DNA of 30,363 nucleotides from an uncultured Lachnospiraceae bacterium (GTDB lineage: Bacteria; Bacillota; Clostridia; Lachnospirales; Lachnospiraceae), in assembly GCA_910585635.1 (NCBI GenBank), contig CAJUFE010000058.1, forward strand, positions 1 to 30,363, given 5' to 3'. The first letter of the stretch is position 1. The number at the start of each line of letters is the position of its first letter. Shown here in pieces: positions 1 to 7,557 of this stretch. Made by a program: the position numbers and the translations under genes. Under the pieces are notes generated by a model. It ran no database searches. It was given only the letters and a program-made list of their open reading frames with translations, and was not told the DNA's origin.

Positions 1-76
1 AATAGGTTCTGAAAGCCCTGTGAAATAAGGGCTGAAGATTCCGAGAAGTTATTATGATAAAGAGGAGGACATGAAG

Positions 77-961
77 ATGAGGATATGTTTGGATGCAGGT
101 CATTATGGTAAGTATAACCGGTCCCCGGTGGATGGCCGGTATTACGAATCGGACATGGTGTGGAAACTGCACCTGCTCCAGAAAAAGTACCTGGAGGAGT
201 ACGGGGTAGAGGTGATCCTTACCAGAGGGAGCCAGGGAGCGGACCGGGATCTGTACGGGCGGGGGGCCGCATCGGCCGGCTGCAGCCTGTTCATCTCGGA
301 CCATTCTAATGACGCTGTAAGTACGTCTGTAGACTATCCGGTCGCGTACTGTGCCATCAACGGCAGTGCAGATAAGATTGGCCTGGCTCTGGCAGAGTGC
401 GTGGGAGAGGTCATGGGTACCAGACAGGCGGCCAGGATCGAGCATCGGTCCGGGAGCCATGGGGATTACTATGGAGTGATCCGCGGCGCGACAGCAGTGG
501 GGACGCCTGGGATCATCTTGGAGCATTCCTTCCACACGAACCCGCAGGCGACAGCCTGGTTGCTGGATGACGGGAACCTGGATAGACTGGCAAAGGCGGA
601 GGTCGAGGTCATCGCCGAACACTACGGACTGCAGAAGGCCGTGAAGACCGGCTGGGTCCATGAGGATGGCGGGGAGCGCTTCTATTTGGGGGATACCGGC
701 GTATATGTCCGGAATGACTGGTACCTGTATGAGGGTGACTGGTATTGGTTCAACGACGCCGGTCACATGGTCACAAATACCTGGTACCTGTATAAGGGTG
801 ACTGGTATTACTTAGGGCAGGACGGAGCTATGGTAAAGGGCTTGCTGGACGACAACGGGAAGTGGTACTATCTCGACCAAGAGGGACGGATGGCTACGGA
901 CCCGGTGCTGCTGGTGCCGGATAAGGATGGCGCGCTGCAGTGGCCTGGTCTTGCTAACTGA
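77..961 (+). CDS. N-acetylmuramoyl-L-alanine amidase (phage-type endolysin) with cell-wall-binding repeats
   Basis: Predicted zinc-dependent Amidase_3 enzyme that cuts the bond between muramic acid and the stem peptide of peptidoglycan. Numbered from the ATG at 77, the zinc-site residues are visible: His9 in DAGH, Glu24, His76 in SDHSN, and the catalytic-type Glu149 in LEHSFHTN. Residues about 190-275 carry three to four aromatic repeats of about 20 residues (DWYLYEGDWYWFND, TWYLYKGDWYYLGQD, GKWYYLDQEG), typical of choline/cell-wall-binding repeats. There is no signal peptide, which fits a holin-dependent phage endolysin rather than a secreted autolysin. An upstream in-frame ATG at 71 sits only 2 nt from the AGGAGG at 63-68, so the ATG at 77 (8 nt away) is the better start. 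It is probably the edge of a prophage or prophage remnant lying to the left, but no other phage gene is visible inside the window. Confidence 0.9.
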   Translation: MRICLDAGHYGKYNRSPVDGRYYESDMVWKLHLLQKKYLEEYGVEVILTRGSQGADRDLYGRGAASAGCSLFISDHSNDAVSTSVDYPVAYCAINGSADKIGLALAECVGEVMGTRQAARIEHRSGSHGDYYGVIRGATAVGTPGIILEHSFHTNPQATAWLLDDGNLDRLAKAEVEVIAEHYGLQKAVKTGWVHEDGGERFYLGDTGVYVRNDWYLYEGDWYWFNDAGHMVTNTWYLYKGDWYYLGQDGAMVKGLLDDNGKWYYLDQEGRMATDPVLLVPDKDGALQWPGLAN

Positions 962-970
962 TACGGAGTG

Positions 971-1063
971 ATGAGGGGGAAGCGTATGGTCACGGACCAG
1001 AAGGGCGTGCTGCAGGTCGCTGAGTGGGATGTGGCTAGGGGATGCTATCGGATCACAGCCTGA
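971..1063 (+). CDS. Possible small ORF in frame with the endolysin
   Basis: A 30-codon frame starts with ATG at 971 just after the endolysin stop and has GGAG about 3-4 nt upstream. It lies in the same frame as the endolysin, separated by the TGA at 959-961 and three codons. Its start (GKRMVTDQKG) resembles the end of the endolysin's last repeat (GRMATDP...DKDG). It could be a separate peptide, a relic of a longer endolysin tail, or chance. Function unknown. Confidence 0.25.
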   Translation: MRGKRMVTDQKGVLQVAEWDVARGCYRITA

Positions 1064-1083
1064 TAAGGATCTACAAAGGATAA

Positions 1084-1122
1084 GGGTGGGAGGGCATATC
1101 CATGACCGGATCCACCCTCCCC
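1084..1122. terminator. Weak hairpin between convergent genes
   Basis: GGGAGGG (1088-1094) can pair with CCCTCCC (1115-1121) around a 20-nt loop. It lies between the endolysin region and the convergent small gene at 1132-1410. The downstream tract is CTTTCTC rather than a clean T run, so a termination role is only a guess. Confidence 0.3.
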
Positions 1123-1131
1123 TTTCTCTAG

Positions 1132-1410
1132 TTACACTTCTTTATATACAGTGTCTTTCAGATATCGAGCTATCCACAGCCCATCGCAGAGCCCAAACAG
1201 ATACAAGGTCGCCTCCATCTCACCCTGCAGATTGGATAGCTTTTCCAGATGTTCCTGATATCGTTCTGTCAGGTGCGGAGCTTTCTCGCTCAGCAGTTCC
1301 AGCCACTGGTCGTTAATATCATACTCTTTGCGGCTGGCGTCGATGTGGCAGTGCAGGCATGCCGTGGTCCGCTCGGAAACAAACAGGTCGATCAGGTCTC
1401 TTATATCCAT
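1132..1410 (-). CDS. Small conserved hypothetical protein (92 aa), phage-associated type
   Basis: A 92-residue acidic, helix-rich protein with a HCHID segment near residue 20 and a hydrophobic C-terminal stretch (TLYLFGLCDGLWIARYL). The start is well supported: an AAGGAGG lies 5 nt upstream of the ATG on the minus strand. The overall shape (short charged N-terminus, Leu/Glu-rich helices, a C-terminal 'YxFGxxxG' helix) recalls small clostridial phage-region proteins annotated as DUF6809, but I cannot confirm membership. It converges on the endolysin and has no visible partner. Function unknown. Confidence 0.7.
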   Translation of the reverse strand: MDIRDLIDLFVSERTTACLHCHIDASRKEYDINDQWLELLSEKAPHLTERYQEHLEKLSNLQGEMEATLYLFGLCDGLWIARYLKDTVYKEV

Positions 1411-1710
1411 AGTGCCTCCTTTTCATGTTGCATTTCGTGTTGCATAACCCCACGAAATGGTGTAAACTATACAAACAGGTGTGTTATATCATGGTTTTTT
1501 TGCAAAGGAAAAAGTTGATCGGTTCAATGGTTCTGATAGCTACTGGGTTTTTAGTATGGATGATGAGCGGGTCCGATTCCCGTCAGCAGCTTGTGAAAAG
1601 TCCAGTGTCCACTGGACTTTTTTGGTTCCATGCATCATACGTCAGGATAGCCTCGCTTAAAGTTCCTGACGTTTTTCCATGCATGGATCCGGGATGGAGG
1701 GGCGTAAACG
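1411..1710. other. Intergenic spacer with inverted repeat, tRNA-arm-like segment and possible membrane peptide
   Basis: The spacer contains an 8-bp inverted repeat, ATTTCGTG (1432-1439) and CACGAAAT (1451-1458), flanked by two copies of TGTTGCAT; this could be an operator for either flanking gene. A frame from ATG 1491 reads as a basic, hydrophobic peptide (RKKLIGSMVLIATGFLVWMM) like a small signal anchor, but it has no clear ribosome binding site and runs through the terminator at 1596-1623, so I do not call it. At about 1567-1584 there is a stem-loop resembling a tRNA T-arm (GCGGG, TCCGATT, CCCGT) without the rest of a tRNA. Confidence 0.4.
1596..1623 (+). terminator. Strong Rho-independent terminator
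   Basis: Perfect 9-bp stem AGTCCAGTG (1599-1607) / CACTGGACT (1610-1618), preceded by AAAA and followed by TTTTTT (1618-1623). Because of the A run on the left it could also work on the minus strand. It separates the phage-like left end from rluF. Confidence 0.85.
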
Positions 1711-2568
1711 ATGGATAAGGTCCGCTTAAACAAGTTTTTGAGTGAGATGGGGATCTGCTCCCGGCGGGAGGCGGACCGCCTGGTGGAGATCGGTAAGGTG
1801 ACGGTGGACGGTGAGCCGGCGGTGATGGGGCAGAAGGTCTCATTGGCGCAGCGGATCGTCTGTGACGGGAAGCTGGTCTGCGGCGGCCCTGGGGATATGG
1901 GGGGCATCGGAGCCGGAGGGCCCGTGGGAGGCCACGGGGACAGCTGCGGGATGGGTGTGCAAGGCCAGGTCTCGTCCCAGGCTCCTGCAGGCAGACGTCC
2001 GGCCCCGGTCTGGCTGGTGGTGAACAAGCCCAGAGGCGTTGTGTGCACCACCTCGGATAAGGACCGGGCTATGAACATCGTGGAGATGATCAGTTATCCC
2101 CGGCGGGTCTATCCGGTGGGGCGGTTGGACAAGGATTCGGAAGGCCTGATCCTCATGACGAACCAAGGCGGGTTGATGGATGAGATCCTGCGGGGCAGCC
2201 ATGGCCACGAGCGGGAATATGTGGTGCGGGTGGATAGACCGATCACAGAGCGTTTTCTAAAAAATATGGCGTCCGGTGTAGAGCTTAAGGAACTGGGGCA
2301 GACCACAAGACCCTGCAGGGCCTGGGCTGAGGGGAAGGATCCCCGCCGCCCGTCGGATCCCTGCTATACCTTTCGGATCGTACTGACCCAGGGCCTGAAC
2401 CGGCAGATCCGCCGGATGTGCCAGGCGCTGGGCTACAGGGTGACAGAGCTTAAGCGGGTCCGGATCATGAACATCCGGCTGGGCACGCTGCGCCCGGGGA
2501 GCTACCGGAGGATGACCAGGGAGGAGTATGACGAGATGTGCAGGCTCCTGGGAAGGACGGACAGATGA
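1711..2568 (+). CDS. rluF: 23S rRNA pseudouridine synthase, RluF type
   Basis: RsuA/RluB/RluF-family enzyme that converts a uridine of 23S rRNA to pseudouridine. An S4 RNA-binding domain occupies about residues 1-55 (RLNKFLSEMGICSRREADRL). The catalytic domain follows, with the signature PVGRLDKDSEGL and catalytic Asp140, then QGLNRQIRRMCQALGY. The sequence after the catalytic motif (LTNxGxL, HEREYVV, ...RVRIMN) fits RluF better than RsuA or RluB. At 285 aa it is close to the E. coli RluF length. The linker between the two domains (about residues 55-92) is expanded into a Gly-rich, low-complexity stretch. A GGAGGGG site lies about 8 nt before the ATG. A 97-nt purine-rich gap separates it from ligA on the same strand. 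Confidence 0.9.
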   Translation: MDKVRLNKFLSEMGICSRREADRLVEIGKVTVDGEPAVMGQKVSLAQRIVCDGKLVCGGPGDMGGIGAGGPVGGHGDSCGMGVQGQVSSQAPAGRRPAPVWLVVNKPRGVVCTTSDKDRAMNIVEMISYPRRVYPVGRLDKDSEGLILMTNQGGLMDEILRGSHGHEREYVVRVDRPITERFLKNMASGVELKELGQTTRPCRAWAEGKDPRRPSDPCYTFRIVLTQGLNRQIRRMCQALGYRVTELKRVRIMNIRLGTLRPGSYRRMTREEYDEMCRLLGRTDR

Positions 2569-2665
2569 GAGCGGGGCAACTGGAGACAGGGGGAAAGATG
2601 GCCTTCAGGGACAGGCGGATCTGGGCAAAGAGCCGATAGGAGAGAGCAGAGAGGGGATGTAGAAG

Positions 2666-4669
2666 ATGGGAGAAAAGATAGAAGAGAAGATAGAAGAGAA
2701 GATCCTCCGCATGAAAGAGTTGGCGGCGGTGCTTTCCCGGGCGGGGAAGGCCTACTACCAGGAGAGCCGGGAGATCATGAGCAACCTGGATTACGATGAG
2801 CTGTATGATGAGCTTTTGGCGCTGGAGAAAGAGACCGGGGTCATCCTTTCCGGGAGCCCTACCCAGAAGGTGGGGTATGAGGTCCTTAGCGAGCTGCCTA
2901 AAGAGGCCCATGAGACACCGATGCTCTCTCTGGATAAGACAAAGAGCGTGGAGACATTAGCAGAGTGGCTGGGCGAGAGGGCAGGGGTCCTTTCCTGGAA
3001 GCTGGATGGGCTGACCATCGTCCTCACCTATGAAAATGGCAGCCTGGTAAAGGCGGTCACCAGAGGGAACGGGGAGATCGGGGAGGTGATCACCCCTAAC
3101 GCCCGAGTATTTGCGAACATCCCCCTGACCATCCCCTATAAGGGGCAGCTGATCCTTCGGGGGGAGGCGGTGATCCGGTACTCGGATTTTAAGAAGCTGA
3201 ACGATGAGATCGAGGATGTGGATGCGAAGTATAAAAACCCCAGGAATCTGTGCAGCGGGTCTGTGCGCCAGCTGAACAGCCAGATCACGGCGGCCCGGAA
3301 CGTGCATTTTCAAGCATTCGCGCTGGTGGGGGCGGAAGGTGTGGACTTTAAGGACAGCCGTCTGGAGCAATTTTGTTGGCTGAAGGAGCAGGGCTTCCAG
3401 GTGGTGGAGCATGTCCTGGTGGACCAGAGCACGGTCCGGGATGCGGTGCAGCGCTTTGCGGAAAGGGTGGGGGACAATGACATCCCCTCCGACGGCCTGG
3501 TGCTGACCTTTGAGGAGATCGCATATGGGGAGTCCTTAGGCCGGACTGCGAAATTCCCCAGAAATTCCATCGCCTTTAAATGGGCCGATGAGATCCGGGA
3601 GACCACCCTGCGCTATATCCAGTGGAGCCCTTCCAGGACCGGCCTGATCAATCCGGTGGCGGTCTTTGAGCCGGTGGAGCTGGAGGGGACCACGGTGAGC
3701 CGGGCAAGCGTCCACAACATCAGCATCATGGAGGCCCTGGAGCTGGGAGAAGGGGACAAGATCACGGTCTACAAGGCTAATATGATCATCCCCCAGATCG
3801 CGGACAACCTGACCCGCAGCGGACGGATCCAGATCCCGGAGACCTGCCCGGTCTGCGGGGGCAGGACGGAGGTCCGACAGACCGATGACAGTCCGGAAGG
3901 CGTACGAGCGCTGTACTGCACCGCGCCGGACTGTCAGGCGAAGAAGATCAAGAGCTTTACTCTCTTCGTGAGCCGGGACGCCCTGAACGTGGACGGGCTC
4001 TCGGAGGCCACTCTGGAGAAGTTCATCGGAGCAGGCTTTATCCACAGCTTTGCGGATATCTTCCACCTGGAGGACCACCGGGAGGCGATCGTGGAGATGG
4101 AGGGCTTTGGGCAGAAGTCCTACGAGAACCTGATCGCGTCGGTGGAGAAGGCATCCCACACCACCCTGCCCAGGGTGGTCTATGGCTTAGGGATCGCGGG
4201 GATCGGGCTGGCCAATGCTAAGGTGCTGTGCAGGCAGTTTGGCTTTGACTTTGACGCCATGCGCCGGGCTTCTTATGAAGAGCTGGTGGAGGTGGACGGC
4301 ATCGGCGATGTGCTGGCCAGGGCCTGGCTGGCGTATTTTGCCGATGAAGAGAAAGACCGCCAGGTCGACCGGCTGCTGGCGGAACTGGATATCCAGAAGG
4401 AGCCTGTGGGGACAGAGGAGGAGGCGGTATTTGCCGGAAAGACCTTTGTGATCACAGGGGCTCTGGAGCATTTTTCGAACCGGAAAGCGCTGCAGGAGCT
4501 GATCGAGTCTAAGGGCGGGAAAGCGGCAGGCTCGGTGTCCGCGAAGACCAGCTACCTGATCAATAATGACGTGACCAGCAATTCTTCCAAGAATAAAAAG
4601 GCGAAGGAGCTGGGGGTCCCGATCCTGTCGGAACAGGACTTTTTAAAGCTGCTGGAAGAGATGCGTTAA
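2666..4669 (+). CDS. ligA: NAD-dependent DNA ligase LigA
   Basis: Seals nicks in duplex DNA during replication and repair using NAD+. Its 667 aa match the usual LigA length. The order is: N-terminal Ia region, adenylation domain with nucleotidyl-accepting Lys112 in SWKLDGL, OB fold, zinc finger with Cys394, Cys397, Cys418 and Cys423, helix-hairpin-helix region (about 440-580) and C-terminal BRCT domain (about 590-667, FVITGALEHFSNR...). The adenylation-domain motif usually written TRGDGxxGED reads TRGNGEIGEV, a variant I associate with Lachnospiraceae LigA proteins rather than a defect. The N-terminus contains a short in-frame repeat (EKIEEKIEEKI), so the start could lie a few codons later. 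The 3' end is followed by a large hairpin. Confidence 0.95.
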   Translation: MGEKIEEKIEEKILRMKELAAVLSRAGKAYYQESREIMSNLDYDELYDELLALEKETGVILSGSPTQKVGYEVLSELPKEAHETPMLSLDKTKSVETLAEWLGERAGVLSWKLDGLTIVLTYENGSLVKAVTRGNGEIGEVITPNARVFANIPLTIPYKGQLILRGEAVIRYSDFKKLNDEIEDVDAKYKNPRNLCSGSVRQLNSQITAARNVHFQAFALVGAEGVDFKDSRLEQFCWLKEQGFQVVEHVLVDQSTVRDAVQRFAERVGDNDIPSDGLVLTFEEIAYGESLGRTAKFPRNSIAFKWADEIRETTLRYIQWSPSRTGLINPVAVFEPVELEGTTVSRASVHNISIMEALELGEGDKITVYKANMIIPQIADNLTRSGRIQIPETCPVCGGRTEVRQTDDSPEGVRALYCTAPDCQAKKIKSFTLFVSRDALNVDGLSEATLEKFIGAGFIHSFADIFHLEDHREAIVEMEGFGQKSYENLIASVEKASHTTLPRVVYGLGIAGIGLANAKVLCRQFGFDFDAMRRASYEELVEVDGIGDVLARAWLAYFADEEKDRQVDRLLAELDIQKEPVGTEEEAVFAGKTFVITGALEHFSNRKALQELIESKGGKAAGSVSAKTSYLINNDVTSNSSKNKKAKELGVPILSEQDFLKLLEEMR

Positions 4670-4674
4670 GATAT

Positions 4675-4722
4675 AGAACGGCAGGTCCGATGACCGTGTA
4701 TGGTCAGCAGGCCTGCCGTTCT
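4675..4722. terminator. Large hairpin between convergent ligA and the SGNH lipoprotein gene
   Basis: A perfect 11-bp outer stem, AGAACGGCAGG (4675-4685) with CCTGCCGTTCT (4712-4722), encloses a second 5-bp stem TGACC (4691-4695) / GGTCA (4702-4706). It is placed between two gene ends, so a bidirectional transcription end or mRNA 3' protector is likely. No T tract follows on either strand. Confidence 0.6.
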
Positions 4723-4755
4723 GCCAGGACCGATCGAAGATCGTCCTTTGGTGTA

Positions 4756-5577
4756 TCAGTTTAGGATCATATCGGCCGCCACTTTTTGCAGCTTGGTCGC
4801 CACATCCTGGTCCAGCTTCCCCAAGTAGGTACAGTTTTCCGGGGATTCCTGGTAGACCAGTGCATAGGTGGTGCATGCGGCCAGGTAAGTGCCTGCCGTT
4901 GAAGGATGCACGCCGTCCGTGTCCCACAGCTCGATCTCGGGATATTCAGCAGCGCAGCGCATAAAGCCGACCCCTACAGGGATCAGCAGGCTGTCCAGTT
5001 CATCGGCGATGGTCATGTAGCTGTCTGCCAGCTGGGCCTGGACCTCCTCCCGCCCATACTTTTTCAGTCCGTTCTGGATCCCGTTTTTGGGCGCCCAGGT
5101 CATCAAAAAGGCGGTCTGACCGCCTACGGCCTTGACCTTTTCATCCAGGATCCGGGCGTAAGGATACATCTCTTTTTCTGCCGCGGAGGCGAGGGCCATG
5201 CTGGTGTCTTCCTGGAAGATCACAATGTCCCATTTGATCGCCTGCAGCGCTTTGTCCAGCTTCATCCCTGTCCGATCCTCCGGGTCTGCAAATCGCTTGA
5301 GGGTATAGTAGGTCTGCGATAATTCATAGACATCGCTCTTACGGTCCTGTGCATCGATGATATTGACGAACATGGTCGTGAAATTGTTATAGAAGGTATA
5401 GCTATTCCCTACGAACAGGATCTTTGGCCGTTTGCTGACAGCCGGGTCCGGCGCCTTCCATTCGACCTGAGCCTGGAAATCCATGGCCTCCGTCTTCTTA
5501 GCGCCTGTCTGGCAGCCACTAGAGAGTGCGATAGTCAGCAGCATCGCGGTCATCGTCAAGCCTTTTCTAGATATCAT
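4756..5577 (-). CDS. SGNH/GDSL-family hydrolase lipoprotein
   Basis: A 273-residue exported lipoprotein. The N-terminus has Arg4/Lys5, a hydrophobic core and lipobox LSSG-Cys22, so it should be anchored on the outer face of the membrane. The mature part has the SGNH hydrolase hallmarks: block I GNSYT with nucleophile Ser59, and block V DGVHPSTAG with Asp221 and His224 of the catalytic triad. This family cleaves acyl or acetyl esters, often on lipids or polysaccharides; the substrate here is not evident. The first ATG is preferred because it supplies the positive charges of the signal peptide, although ATG codon 9 has a well-spaced AAAGG. A promoter lies about 85 nt upstream. It is divergent from the lipoprotein at 5999. 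Confidence 0.85.
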   Translation of the reverse strand: MISRKGLTMTAMLLTIALSSGCQTGAKKTEAMDFQAQVEWKAPDPAVSKRPKILFVGNSYTFYNNFTTMFVNIIDAQDRKSDVYELSQTYYTLKRFADPEDRTGMKLDKALQAIKWDIVIFQEDTSMALASAAEKEMYPYARILDEKVKAVGGQTAFLMTWAPKNGIQNGLKKYGREEVQAQLADSYMTIADELDSLLIPVGVGFMRCAAEYPEIELWDTDGVHPSTAGTYLAACTTYALVYQESPENCTYLGKLDQDVATKLQKVAADMILN

Positions 5578-5661
5578 TCCTTATGTCCCCCGTTCTATAT
5601 GATCAGAATATAAAAAAACGCAGATGCTATCGACCAGATCCACATACTTCTTTAATCTCAT

Positions 5662-5689
5662 TGTATACTATTTCTTAACGGTTTGTAAA
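5662..5689 (-). promoter_or_regulatory. Sigma-A-type promoter for the SGNH lipoprotein gene
   Basis: On the minus strand: -35 TTTACA (5684-5689), 16-bp spacer, -10 TATACA (5662-5667). It leaves a leader of roughly 80 nt before the start at 5577. Confidence 0.55.
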
Positions 5690-5734
5690 CACCTGTGTGA
5701 GAAAAAATTATATGATCCGCACAGATCGGGGGGA

Positions 5735-5763
5735 TTGCCTTTGGTATATTCAGATGCTATACT
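5735..5763 (+). promoter_or_regulatory. Sigma-A-type promoter for the repeat leader and lipoprotein at 5999
   Basis: -35 TTGCCT (5735-5740), 17-bp spacer, -10 TATACT (5758-5763) with an extended TGC just before it. Transcription would start near 5770, giving a leader of about 230 nt that contains all four 40-bp repeats. Confidence 0.65.
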
Positions 5764-5836
5764 GACAATGAAAGGCGCTCCCGGAAAGATGGCTGTGAGA
5801 TCATGCGGCAGCAGGAGGAGCGTGACCGAGGGGCTG

Positions 5837-5996
5837 GATGGGATGATGGCAGAGGGAGGGCATGACCGGAGGGACCGATGGGATGATGGCAGAGGGAGGG
5901 CATGACCGGAGGGATCGATGGGATGATGGCAGAGGGAGGGCATGACCGGAGGGACCGATGGGATGATGGCAGAGGGAGGGCATGACCGGAGGAGAT
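5837..5996 (+). repeat. Four 40-bp tandem repeats in the leader of the lipoprotein gene
   Basis: Units start at 5837, 5877, 5917 and 5957 and are almost identical; the last one diverges at its 3' end. Each junction supplies GGAGGG followed 9 nt later by an ATG (5883, 5923, 5963), so every unit looks like a translation start. Because 40 is not a multiple of three, successive units start in successive frames. The peptides from units 1-3 are the same 20 residues (MMAEGGHDRR...), with stops at 5905, 5945 and 5985. The peptide of unit 4 stops at TAG 5996-5998, directly touching the ATG (5999) of the lipoprotein. The last unit also supplies the lipoprotein's own GGAGGAG site. The repeats lie downstream of the promoter at 5735-5763. 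Confidence 0.9.
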
Positions 5997-5998
5997 AG

Positions 5999-7345
5999 AT
6001 GGAACGTTATCAGATATCGGGGTGGACTTGTGGACGATGGGCCATGCTGGCCTGGGCCTTGGCTTTTACAGCCCTCCTTCTGACCGGCTGTGGTCCGGGT
6101 AGGGAGGAAAAGGAGCGCAGGAGGGAGATCCAAGCCCAGGGGGAGGCAAATGCCATCCGCTATGTGGAAGAGAAGTATGGCTTTACGCCAGAGGTGGAGG
6201 AGGTCCAGATCTGCACAGAGCGGGGAGATGGGGATCTTGTCCCCTGGGCCAATGGCTATGTACTAGCCCTTATGCGTCGTGGCGAGGATACGTTCAAGGT
6301 CCATATCAGCGGAGAGAAAGAGACACTGGAAGGACAGGACGATCTGCAGTATAAGATCATCTTAGAGGATGTAAAAGGATATATGGGGGAGCTGTTGGGC
6401 TACGAGATCTATGATCTCTACCTGTGCTACCGGGAGGAGCAGGAAAGCCAGGGGATGCGGACAGGCCAGGAGGACCGAGAGGAGCAGGAGAGCCGAGAGG
6501 AGCAGGCGGGCCAGGAGGATCAAAAGGAGCAGGTGGGTCAGGAGGACCGAGAGGAGCGGGTGGCTCAGGAGGACCGAGAGGAGCGGGTGGGTCAGGAGGA
6601 ACGTCAGGACCGGGAAGGGGGCGGCGGGCCCCCGGAGTGCCATAAGGAAGACTTGATCGGGGAGTTGTACAGCCCGGGCGATCTGGGCGGCTTCCTGAAG
6701 AGGCATCCCGCGACGATCCGGATCGACGACTGCCTAGGTCAGGACCTGACGGATATGGGGCTGGGGGCTGTGTCCCCCGCTGCTGTCGCGCCTCCCGCCG
6801 CCGCGTTTTTTGCGGAGTATGCAAAAGCCTATGGCATGAAGGCCGTGCTGATCTCCTACCGGGATGAGACGGCTTATCAGAAGGGACTGGACCATACCTA
6901 TGGGAGGGGCGGCGTCCTCACCTTTGGGATCTGGGAGGATGGGCTGTGGATCCATTCCTATGCAGCCTTTGACCAGGAAGGGACGGAGACGGGGCGTTTT
7001 GAACAGCAGGCGTATGAGGAGCTGCTGTTTAGCTGTGTGGACCAGGTGGAAGGGGAAGACCTGCAGATCGGGGCCAGCCGGGAAGGGTGGATGGATCTGG
7101 GGGAGACCAATGGAGAGCCATTGTCCAAGATCTATTCGGTGGGGACAGGCCAGACCGGTCCGGTCACGGTCTATCTGCCGGTGGAGCGCTACGGGAAACG
7201 ACCATCGGTGTATATCCAGCATTATGACGACGGGAAATGGTGGCAGTATGAGGCTTCTGTGGGACAGACGAAGGACGGGCAGTACAATATCCTGACCTAT
7301 ATGGGGATACCGGATGGGAACTTCCAGTTCGCGGTCTTTCCTTAG
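5999..7345 (+). CDS. Lipoprotein of unknown function with a Glu/Arg/Gln repeat domain
   Basis: A 448-residue predicted lipoprotein: hydrophobic segment about residues 14-29, lipobox LLTG-Cys31, then a charged start. Residues about 35-140 form a folded-looking domain beginning AIRYVEEKYGFTPEVEEV, a pattern seen in other small clostridial lipoproteins. Residues about 146-207 are a highly charged repeat (EDREE-(R/Q)-V-G-Q), encoded by 27-bp DNA units and probably helical or coiled. It is followed by a Gly/Pro break and a C-terminal domain of about 230 residues with no family I recognise. Translation may be coupled to the leader peptides, since the TAG of the last leader frame touches this ATG. 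Function unknown. Confidence 0.8.
   Translation: MERYQISGWTCGRWAMLAWALAFTALLLTGCGPGREEKERRREIQAQGEANAIRYVEEKYGFTPEVEEVQICTERGDGDLVPWANGYVLALMRRGEDTFKVHISGEKETLEGQDDLQYKIILEDVKGYMGELLGYEIYDLYLCYREEQESQGMRTGQEDREEQESREEQAGQEDQKEQVGQEDREERVAQEDREERVGQEERQDREGGGGPPECHKEDLIGELYSPGDLGGFLKRHPATIRIDDCLGQDLTDMGLGAVSPAAVAPPAAAFFAEYAKAYGMKAVLISYRDETAYQKGLDHTYGRGGVLTFGIWEDGLWIHSYAAFDQEGTETGRFEQQAYEELLFSCVDQVEGEDLQIGASREGWMDLGETNGEPLSKIYSVGTGQTGPVTVYLPVERYGKRPSVYIQHYDDGKWWQYEASVGQTKDGQYNILTYMGIPDGNFQFAVFP
6533..6600 (+). repeat. In-frame 27-bp tandem repeat inside the lipoprotein gene
   Basis: Units at 6533-6559 and 6560-6586 differ by one base and are followed by a partial third. Each encodes nine residues (VGQEDREER or VAQEDREER). 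Degenerate copies of the same theme extend back to about 6435. The unit length keeps the reading frame. Confidence 0.85.
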
Positions 7346-7557
7346 GGAGGGGACTGGGCAGTGTGTTCTCCGTAGATACGAGGACGATCCCGGGAGCACT
7401 CGCGCGACCACCGGAGGGGATCCTTGTTCTTTGCGGATGCGGGGGCGACCAGACTGGTCTTTTGTTGAGGAGGGACAGGGCGGGCTGGGGCGGGCGAAGT
7501 GTACCCCGCCCACGAAGGCGAAAAAAGAAGAGGATACCTGGAAAGAAGGGATGTGCG

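Larger units (their letters stand above)
5578..5836. other. Divergent promoter region and leader start between two lipoprotein genes
   Basis: The spacer between the divergent lipoprotein genes is AT-rich on the left and becomes purine-rich to the right. It holds one promoter per direction (listed separately). A leader reading frame starts at ATG 5769 (MKGAPGKMAV...) and runs into the 40-bp repeats, ending at 5905. Nothing else is recognised. Confidence 0.5.

Noticed and set aside
1491..1718. Small basic-hydrophobic peptide like a signal anchor
   Set aside because: There is no ribosome binding site, and the frame reads through a strong terminator into rluF; noted only in the spacer entry.
3040..3110. 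Possible loss of a catalytic residue in LigA (TRGNGEIGEV instead of TRGDGxxGED)
   Set aside because: I recall the same variant in LigA of other Lachnospiraceae, and all other motifs are intact.
5837..5996. CRISPR-like array
   Set aside because: The 40-bp units are contiguous, with no spacers, and no cas gene is near.
6357..6824. Pro-rich minus-strand frames opposite the lipoprotein repeats
   Set aside because: The repetitive composition of the real gene creates low-complexity frames in every phase.
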